This document shows positions 6,305 to 11,745 of a stretch of DNA of 11,745 bases, in pieces. Origin of the DNA: Deltaproteobacteria bacterium (GTDB lineage Bacteria; Myxococcota_A; UBA9160; JAFDET01); assembly GCA_019310195.1 (NCBI GenBank), contig JAFDET010000076.1, forward strand, positions 1 to 11,745, in the 5' to 3' direction. A program made the translations under genes and the position numbers. How positions within the stretch are numbered: the stretch's first letter is position 1; each line of letters begins with the position of its first letter. A model generated the notes under the pieces. That model searched no databases, was not told where the DNA came from, and was given only the letters and a program-made list of their open reading frames with translations.

Positions 6305-7123
6305 TCACTTGGTGAGGAGATCGATGAATCCCTGGATCGTGCTCAGCTTGCGCTCGGAGTGCGCGAACAGGCGGCTCGAGAAGATCGCCGTGGCCGCGTG
6401 CCCCGCGAGCAGCGTGAACAACTCGTGATCCAGGGGGGTGAACCGCTGCTTCTGCTGGAGCAGGCTGTAGATTGCAATCGCCCCGATCGACTGGTCTTCG
6501 ATGCGCAGCGGGATGCAGGCGATCGGTGCGCTCAGATCCTCCGAGCCTCGGGCATCCCCGCACCAGGTGTCCCCGGAGGCCACGCAGGTCCCGATGACGC
6601 CGGAGCCGGTGGGCACCGCCGGGAAGGCGATCAGGGGCTGTCCTTCCGACGCCACCGCCTCCAGCCGGTTGGTCTTCTCATCGACGACGTAGACCGCAAA
6701 GACCTCGGCCCCGATCAGGTTGATCACGATCTCGAGGATGATCTTGAGCACTTCCGACAGGTCCAGAGTCGAGTGGAGCTGGAAGCTCGCCACGTAGAGG
6801 TTGGCGAGTGCGTTGTTCTCGTCCTCGATCTCCACGTAGCGCTCGGCGAAGTGCTGGTTCTCCCCCTCGACCTCGCGCAGCCGCTCGAGCACGCCGTCGC
6901 GCTCGACCTCCAGGGACTCGATCCGGCCGCTCAGCTCCTCGCGGAGCTTCTCCCAGTCGTCGGGGTCCTGCGCCGCCGACGTCTGCGCGGTCTCGATCCG
7001 CGTCAGCCTGCTGCGGAGACGCGCGTTCTCCGTCAGGATCTCCTTGGTGAACTCGGCGCCTCGGCTGAAGAGCTTCAGAAACTCCTCACCCCGGGCGAAC
7101 ACACCACCGCGTTCCTTGCTCAT
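6305..7123 (-). CDS. Coiled-coil GAF-domain protein of the chemosensory operon
   Basis: A soluble 272-residue protein with no signal peptide or membrane segment. Residues about 27-115 are a long charged coiled coil rich in Glu, Arg and Leu, introduced by FLKLFSRGAEFTKEIL. Residues about 120-252 form a GAF domain: the STLDLSEVLKIILEIV helix, GAEVFAVYVVDE, GSGVIGTCVASGD, IACIPL, IGAIAIYS and LLAGHAATAI follow the usual order. GAF domains bind small molecules or act as dimerising sensor modules; no ligand can be named, although Cys at 180, 188 and 203 could matter. The tail ERKLSTIQGFIDLLTK resembles the start of a histidine-kinase dimerisation helix, but no phospho-acceptor motif or ATPase domain follows. 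The ATG at 7123 overlaps the cheB stop as ATGA. It may be a cytoplasmic sensor or scaffold feeding this pathway. Confidence 0.9.
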   Translation of the reverse strand: MSKERGGVFARGEEFLKLFSRGAEFTKEILTENARLRSRLTRIETAQTSAAQDPDDWEKLREELSGRIESLEVERDGVLERLREVEGENQHFAERYVEIEDENNALANLYVASFQLHSTLDLSEVLKIILEIVINLIGAEVFAVYVVDEKTNRLEAVASEGQPLIAFPAVPTGSGVIGTCVASGDTWCGDARGSEDLSAPIACIPLRIEDQSIGAIAIYSLLQQKQRFTPLDHELFTLLAGHAATAIFSSRLFAHSERKLSTIQGFIDLLTK

Positions 7124-8208
7124 CCCCGTTCCCCTTGCCTATCCGAGCGCGCTCGCGTGCTCGGGAGTCCAGACTGGATCGCCGGACCGATCTCCGGCAG
7201 CGGAAGCACCGCATCGACGACCCCGGTTCGAATCGCCTGAAGCGGCATCCCGAAGATCACCGCCGTCTCCTCGCTCTCGGCGACGATCTGGCCGCCGGAC
7301 GCCTCCACGGCGCGTACGCCACGCCGTCCGTCGTCCCCCATCCCGGTCAGCACCACCGCCAGCAAGTCCGGGCCCCAGCACTTGGCGGCGGACTGGAAGA
7401 GCCGGTCCACGGAAGGCACGTACTTGTCCTCCCGGCCCCCGGGCTCGATCCGCACCACGGGCCGTCCCCGGCGCGCCTCCACCACCAGATGGCTGCCGCC
7501 GGGCGAAACCAGGACCAGGCCCGGCTCCGGCTCGTCGCCCTCGCAAGCCTCGCGGGCGCGCATGGGAGTGAGCCGGTCCAGCCGGTCGGCGAAGCCCTGG
7601 GTGAAACCCTCCGGCATGTGCTGCGAGACCAGGAACGCGAAGGGCGGCGGCTCCACGAAGGCGCCGAAGATCTGCATCAGGGCCGCGGGTCCACCCGTCG
7701 AGGAGCCGATCACCACGGCTGCGGGCGCCTGCGCCCGGGGGTCCGAGACGGGCTCCCGGGCCATGCTGGGCGCAGCGTCGATGCGCTCGCGCACCTTGTC
7801 GATACGCAGCTCCCTCAGCGCGTGAACCTTGCGGATCAGCTCCTGCTGGATCGACTCCAGCTCCGGCGTGGCGCGGGGCGAAGGCTTGGAGATGAAGTCG
7901 ACCGCGCCCAGGTCCAGCGCCTTGAACACATCCTGGTCGTCACTGCGCCCGCTGATCACCATGATGGGCGTGGGGCGCTTGCTCATCACCAGGCGCAGGT
8001 ACGTGAACCCGTCCATGCGCGGCATCTCGAGATCCAGGGTCACGAGGTCCGGCTGCAGCTCGAAGGTCTTGCGCAGGGCCTCCTCGCCGTCCCGGGCGGA
8101 GTCGATCACCTCGACCAGGGGCGAGCTCTCGAGCATGCGCGTGATCGTGCGCCGGCTGAAGGCGGAGTCGTCGATGACCAGCACGCGGATCGGTCCCCGC
8201 TCCGTCAT
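7120..8208 (-). CDS. cheB: Chemotaxis protein-glutamate methylesterase/glutamine deamidase CheB
   Basis: CheB removes methyl groups from receptor glutamates and deamidates glutamines, resetting sensitivity. The 362-residue protein has the full layout: receiver domain at about 6-125 with D13/D14, phospho-acceptor D59 (LDLEMPRMDG) and K108 (FISKPS), a linker at about 126-162, then the methylesterase domain. The catalytic triad is visible as S170 in GSSTGGP, H197 in SQHMP and D293 in LTGMGDDG, with FGMP near the end as expected. The start is taken at the ATG at 8208, which overlaps the cheR stop as ATGA; an in-frame start at 8262 would add a basic, non-homologous stretch inside cheR. It should act on the receptor encoded two genes downstream, with phosphorylation by CheA as the likely feedback. 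Confidence 0.97.
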   Translation of the reverse strand: MTERGPIRVLVIDDSAFSRRTITRMLESSPLVEVIDSARDGEEALRKTFELQPDLVTLDLEMPRMDGFTYLRLVMSKRPTPIMVISGRSDDQDVFKALDLGAVDFISKPSPRATPELESIQQELIRKVHALRELRIDKVRERIDAAPSMAREPVSDPRAQAPAAVVIGSSTGGPAALMQIFGAFVEPPPFAFLVSQHMPEGFTQGFADRLDRLTPMRAREACEGDEPEPGLVLVSPGGSHLVVEARRGRPVVRIEPGGREDKYVPSVDRLFQSAAKCWGPDLLAVVLTGMGDDGRRGVRAVEASGGQIVAESEETAVIFGMPLQAIRTGVVDAVLPLPEIGPAIQSGLPSTRARSDRQGERG

Positions 8209-9122
8209 CGCTCGCCCTCCACGTCGACGCGGACAACGGCCGCTGCCGCGGCCGCGTGCCACGGGTCGTAGGGAGAGTCGCCCGGCGCGGGCTTGCGGTA
8301 GACCAGATCGTGACGCAGGTGACGCAGCTCGAACGCGCTGGAGATGTTGATCAGCGACTCCGAGTGCCCCAGCAAGAGGTAGCCCCCGGGGCGCAGCTTC
8401 TGATCGAAGGTGTCGATCACCCGCTCCTTCACCGGGGTGTCGAAGTAGATGATCACGTTGCGGCAGAGGGTCACGTCCATGCTGCCGAGCAGCGCCATCT
8501 TGGAGCGATCCAGGAGGTTGAGGTGGATGAAGTCAACGTGTCTCTTGACGCCGTCCACGATCTGCCACTGGCCGTCCTTCTCTCGGAAGTAGCGCTCGCG
8601 CAAGCGGGGATCCGTCTGGCGGAAGGACGCTTCGCGGTAGACACCGCGGCGTGCCTTCTGGAGCATGGGACGCGAGATGTCGGACGCGTAGACCTTGAGG
8701 TCCCGCCCCGGACGCAGTCCCGCTTCGAGGGCCAGCATCACCAGCGTGTACGGCTCTTCGCCACTGGAGCACCCGGCGGACCAGAGGGCCACGGGGTGCT
8801 CGGGGGTCCGGCGCCGCAGCTCCGGGAGGATCTCCTCGAAGAGCGCCCGCAGCTGGTTCTTCTCGCGGAAGAAGTAGGTTTCGTTGGTGACCAGCAGGTC
8901 CACGACCCGCGCCAGCTCCTGGTCGTCCTTGCGCAGCTGAAAGTGAAAGGACGCAAAGCTGGTGAGCCCGAGCTCACGCAGGCGGCGCGCCAGACGCTTC
9001 TCCAGCACGTAGCGGGACTCCTTACCGAAGTGGAGCCCACAGTGCTTGCGCAGCAGCTCGCAGACCATGCGGAATTCCGCGTCGGTCATCTGCAACTCGC
9101 TCTGTTCGCCGGGAAACGTCAT
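8205..9122 (-). CDS. cheR: Chemotaxis protein-glutamate O-methyltransferase CheR
   Basis: CheR transfers methyl groups from S-adenosylmethionine to receptor glutamates, opposing CheB. The 305-residue product has the N-terminal helical domain (about 10-75), then NETYFFRE (80-87), the SAM-binding motif WSAGCSSGEEPYTL (114-127), ASDIS (146-150), CRNVIIYFD (220-228) and GGYLLLGHSES (246-256), all family signatures. The last 25 residues are an Ala-rich tail outside the fold. The ATG at 9122 is chosen because the family begins there, with AGGGGCG just upstream made partly from the end of the HEAT gene. The same frame is open upstream to 9779, but that part is an Arg/Gly-rich shadow of the HEAT gene. 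The receptor here lacks the C-terminal pentapeptide tether, so CheR must bind the methylation helices directly. Confidence 0.97.
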   Translation of the reverse strand: MTFPGEQSELQMTDAEFRMVCELLRKHCGLHFGKESRYVLEKRLARRLRELGLTSFASFHFQLRKDDQELARVVDLLVTNETYFFREKNQLRALFEEILPELRRRTPEHPVALWSAGCSSGEEPYTLVMLALEAGLRPGRDLKVYASDISRPMLQKARRGVYREASFRQTDPRLRERYFREKDGQWQIVDGVKRHVDFIHLNLLDRSKMALLGSMDVTLCRNVIIYFDTPVKERVIDTFDQKLRPGGYLLLGHSESLINISSAFELRHLRHDLVYRKPAPGDSPYDPWHAAAAAAVVRVDVEGER

Positions 9123-9127
9123 CGCCC

Positions 9128-11218
9128 CTAGCCCTCGAGCCTCCGCAGTGCGCGCAGGATCACGTCGCGCACGAAGTCGTCCTGTTCGGTCTCGAGTCGC
9201 CGCAAGATCGCAGGCACCGAGGCCACGACGGCGCGTTCCGCCAGCGCCCCGATCACCTCGGCCCGGACGGACCAGTCGGGATGACCCACCAGGGGAACCA
9301 GCTCCTCCAGCGCACCGCGCTCGCCGTGCAGGCCGATGCACGCGGCCGCGGCGCGAACCAACTCGGGCTCGTCGCGTTCCAGCAGGCTGCGCGCGGCGAC
9401 GGCGGCGGACTCGCCCCCCAGGACCTGGAGCGCCTCTACGGCTGCCAGGGCCACGGCGCCTTCGTCCCCGAGAGCGCGGGCCAGCAGGTCGCGGGCCTGC
9501 CGTGACGCTTCCTCGCCGCCCGCGGCCGCCCGCTCGCCCACCGCATGCAGGGCAGCGGCCCGGACGCGAGGGTCCTCGTCGTCGGCCAGATGCTCGAGAT
9601 CTCCCAGGGCGCGGGGACTGTGGGATGCAGCCAGCGCCGCGGCGGCCGCGATGCGCACGCCGGAGGCCTCGTCGGCCAGGGCCAGGCGCAGCGGCTCCGC
9701 GTCCTCGCCGTGCCCGAGTCTCGCCAGGGCCTGCACCGCTGCGCGGCGCACGCCCGGGCTGGGGTCCTTCAGCAGCCACGCAACCAACCGCTCGTCCTGG
9801 GGCCGGCCGATCCGCCCCAGCACGGTCGCCAGCGCCAGGCGTACCGGCTCGGGTGCGCCGTCGAGACGCTGGCCCAGGAGCTCTACCGTGCGGTCGTGCA
9901 GATCGGCGCCGCCGTCCACCGGCTGGGTGAGCTCGATGAGGGCCGTCGTGAGCGCGCTGCGCTCATCCTCGCCTTCGAGATCGCCCTCGAGGGACGCCAC
10001 CGCTTCGAGGCGATGGACCAGGGCAGGCAGCGCGTCGGCGCAGCGTCGGACGCCCAGCGCCAGCGCGGCTGCGCTGCGCAGGGCCGTGTCCGGATCGTCG
10101 AGAGCGGCAACGAGCCGCGCATTCCCGGTCGCGCCGGACGTGCGGGCCAAGGCGCGGCACGCCAGGCACCGGTCCTCGGCGTCGAGCTCGGACCAGGAAG
10201 CCTCGATGCCGTGCTCGGCTCGCTCGCCCAGCTCGGCCAGAGCCGACAGCGCGACCTCCTCGAGGGCCTCGTCCCGCCCTGCCGACAGGATCGGCACGGC
10301 GCTCTCAGCGCGACCCAGGAGCCCCAGGTACTGGATCAGCACCAGACGCATGGGGAGATCCGCGCTGGCCAGCCGCTCCTGGGCGTCGTCCTGAGGCAGA
10401 CCGTCGCTGTGGCTGCGAATCTGCTCGGCCAGCGCTTCGGCAGCGGCGTCGTCACGCCGCGACACCAGGCGCAGCAGTGCGGAGATCGCCGCTTCGCGGC
10501 CGGAGCGCGACGCTGCCTGCAGTCCCTTCAGCAGGACCTCCACCGCGCTCTCGTCCTCGTCGGCGGCCTGTCCCATCACCGCGTAGGCGGCGGGGCGCAG
10601 GAGCGGCGTATCCAGGGTGCGCAGCAGCTCCTGTGCGGGAATGGACACCTCCAGGCGGGCCAGGGCCTGAAGCGCCGAGAACGCCACCAGGGGATCGTCG
10701 TCGGCGCGCGTCGCAACCGAGAGCAGCAGGGGCGCAACGGCATCGTCCCCCACGACGGCCAGCGCATCGGCCGCCGCCGCGCGCACGTTCGGGTCCACGT
10801 CGTCGAGCATCTCCAGCAGCCGGTCGAGCGCGCGCGGCGCAGCAATGCCCGCCAGCGTGTCCACGGCCAGCTTGCGCACGTCCACGTCATCGCTGGCGGT
10901 GGCCTCGAGCAGCGAATCCACGGCGCTCTCGCCGCGACGAATCAGGGCTTCGGCGGCGGAGTTGCGGCGCCCCGGGTTCTCTCCGTCAGAGAGCGCCGTG
11001 ACGAGGGCGGCATCGGCGCTCCAGGCCGCCGGCGCCTCGACCAGGCGATCCACCGCCGCCTTGCGCACGCGCCAACCCGGATCCCCAAGGCACGCCAGCA
11101 GGCCGGGCAACGCGTCCGCGACCGGCAGGCCCGCCATGCGCTCCACCGCCAGACGGCGGATCTCTTCGTCGGAGCTCTCCAGATCGAGCTCGATGCTTCG
11201 GCGTTCTCGGTCCAGCAT
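9128..11218 (-). CDS. HEAT-repeat protein of the chemosensory operon
   Basis: A 696-residue all-helical repeat protein without signal peptide or membrane segment. Signatures of the second HEAT helix (VRxxAxxAL) recur near residues 21, 51, 84, 115, 146 and again near 459, 490, 521, 552, 588, 621, 651 and 683, at intervals of about 30-36. The middle (about 175-450) contains more degenerate units, for a total near 20. Such proteins form curved solenoids that bind other proteins; no catalytic site is seen. The ATG at 11218 lies 7 nt after the upstream gene's stop, and cheR begins 5 nt after its own stop, so it is an operon member. In Myxococcus xanthus a HEAT-repeat protein (Cpc7) is, from memory, linked to the Che7 system, making a scaffold or CheY target role plausible. 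This is inference. Confidence 0.92.
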   Translation of the reverse strand: MLDRERRSIELDLESSDEEIRRLAVERMAGLPVADALPGLLACLGDPGWRVRKAAVDRLVEAPAAWSADAALVTALSDGENPGRRNSAAEALIRRGESAVDSLLEATASDDVDVRKLAVDTLAGIAAPRALDRLLEMLDDVDPNVRAAAADALAVVGDDAVAPLLLSVATRADDDPLVAFSALQALARLEVSIPAQELLRTLDTPLLRPAAYAVMGQAADEDESAVEVLLKGLQAASRSGREAAISALLRLVSRRDDAAAEALAEQIRSHSDGLPQDDAQERLASADLPMRLVLIQYLGLLGRAESAVPILSAGRDEALEEVALSALAELGERAEHGIEASWSELDAEDRCLACRALARTSGATGNARLVAALDDPDTALRSAAALALGVRRCADALPALVHRLEAVASLEGDLEGEDERSALTTALIELTQPVDGGADLHDRTVELLGQRLDGAPEPVRLALATVLGRIGRPQDERLVAWLLKDPSPGVRRAAVQALARLGHGEDAEPLRLALADEASGVRIAAAAALAASHSPRALGDLEHLADDEDPRVRAAALHAVGERAAAGGEEASRQARDLLARALGDEGAVALAAVEALQVLGGESAAVAARSLLERDEPELVRAAAACIGLHGERGALEELVPLVGHPDWSVRAEVIGALAERAVVASVPAILRRLETEQDDFVRDVILRALRRLEG

Positions 11219-11225
11219 GGTCGTC

Positions 11226-11745
11226 TCAGCTCATCCCCCGCTGCCGCGCCACGCGCAGCAGCTCCTCGCGCAGGAAGTCCTTCTGCCCGGCAATCGCGGG
11301 GTCGACCCTCTGCTGGAAGAGCGAGCGGCCCTCCTGCAGCTCCGGCTCCATCATCTCGATCACACTGCCCGAAGCCACCGCCGCGGCAAACTTCTCCTCG
11401 TTGTAGAGGACGACGTCGGAGACGATGATCCGAGCCAGGCGCTCCGCCTTGGCCACATCGTCGTCGGCCCCCGCGGCCGGCATCGCCGGCGACTGCGGCG
11501 CCGCAGCGACCGGAGTGGGCACGGGCGCCGGCGGCTCCTGCTCCAGCGGCGGCGACGGCGCGGCGGCCATGGGCGCCTCCGTCTCTTCCGGGGGCTCCGC
11601 GGCTTCCAGCGCCGCCTGCGCGTCGATCCCTCCCACGCCACGGTGCGTGGTGGGCGCGGGCTCCCGCGGCGCGCTCGGAATGGCGCCCGAGAGAGGCATC
11701 CCGAAGTCCCGCAGCGCCGGGTGCAGTCCGTCGGGGAGATCGGGG
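11226..11745 (-). CDS. Unrecognised Pro/Ala-linker protein, 5' end beyond the window
   Basis: The minus-strand frame is open to the right edge and gives 172 residues; an internal ATG at 11699 exists, but residues continue in frame upstream, so this is most likely a C-terminal fragment. Residues about 42-95 (counting from the window edge) are a low-complexity linker rich in Ala, Pro and Glu. Residues about 97-172 form a compact helical domain with AERLARIIVSDVVLYNEEK, LQEGRSLFQQRV and FLREELLRVAR. I recall a similar C-terminal module following Pro-rich linkers in zinc-ribbon or other regulatory proteins of Myxococcota and Acidobacteriota, but I cannot name it or assign a role. Its stop lies 7 nt before the HEAT gene, so the two are probably co-transcribed. 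Confidence 0.75.
   Translation of the reverse strand, partial: PDLPDGLHPALRDFGMPLSGAIPSAPREPAPTTHRGVGGIDAQAALEAAEPPEETEAPMAAAPSPPLEQEPPAPVPTPVAAAPQSPAMPAAGADDDVAKAERLARIIVSDVVLYNEEKFAAAVASGSVIEMMEPELQEGRSLFQQRVDPAIAGQKDFLREELLRVARQRGMS

Noticed and set aside
5234..7240. A 668-codon plus-strand open frame antisense to the receptor, CheY and GAF genes
   Set aside because: The product is Gln/Arg/His/Gly-rich low-complexity sequence with no domain, typical of the antisense frame of high-GC genes, while the minus strand carries clear conserved proteins.
7120..8262. CheB start at 8262
   Set aside because: It adds 18 basic residues without homology and overlaps cheR by 58 nt; the ATG at 8208 with the ATGA overlap fits better.
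8205..9779. Long version of CheR with about 220 extra N-terminal residues
   Set aside because: The extra part is an Arg/Gly/Ala-rich shadow of the HEAT gene; CheR homology starts at the ATG at 9122.
9545..11428. A 627-codon plus-strand open frame antisense to the HEAT gene
   Set aside because: Its repeats only mirror the HEAT units of the minus strand. The composition is coding-shadow-like and no start signal or domain is seen.

Overview
The window is very GC-rich and densely coded, with almost everything on the minus strand. The codon use, the many GTG starts, the chemoreceptor tip sequence and the GAF and HEAT chemosensory accessory proteins suggest a high-GC delta-proteobacterium in the broad sense (Myxococcota, or a related Desulfobacterota or Binatota lineage). 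This assignment is inference from protein style; the window has no rRNA or other taxonomic marker.

Layout: (1) 1-1386, minus: a TPR-containing membrane protein whose 3' end lies off the left edge. (2) 1387-1495: a divergent intergenic region with a good sigma-70-type promoter for rpsT. (3) 1496-1753, plus: rpsT (ribosomal protein S20), the only convincing plus-strand gene. (4) 1779-3274, minus: holA (DNA polymerase III delta) preceded by lptE (LPS-assembly lipoprotein), overlapping by 4 nt and convergent with rpsT. (5) 3308-11218, minus: a chemosensory block in transcription order HEAT-repeat protein, cheR, cheB, GAF/coiled-coil protein, CheY-like regulator, chemoreceptor (MCP). (6) 11226-11745, minus: the C-terminal part of an unrecognised protein with a Pro/Ala-rich linker, cut by the right edge.

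The minus-strand genes from 11745 to 1779 have gaps of at most 34 nt, and four junctions use ATGA/GTGA stop-start overlaps. They look like one operon or a nested set of transcripts whose main promoter is upstream of the window. The chemosensory genes form a pathway with methylation adaptation (CheR, CheB) acting on a multi-pass receptor, a single-domain CheY output and two candidate accessory partners (GAF and HEAT proteins). No cheA or cheW is present; both would be needed and must lie elsewhere, perhaps just upstream. A GC-rich 8-bp hairpin sits exactly between the receptor gene and lptE, where the signalling genes give way to housekeeping genes.

I saw no tRNA, rRNA, insertion sequence, CRISPR array, phage gene or riboswitch, and no stretch over about 110 nt without a gene. 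The most interesting content is the HEAT-protein chemosensory operon with its atypical receptor and its fusion to essential envelope and replication genes. Its parts belong to recognisable families; the combination deserves the second look.
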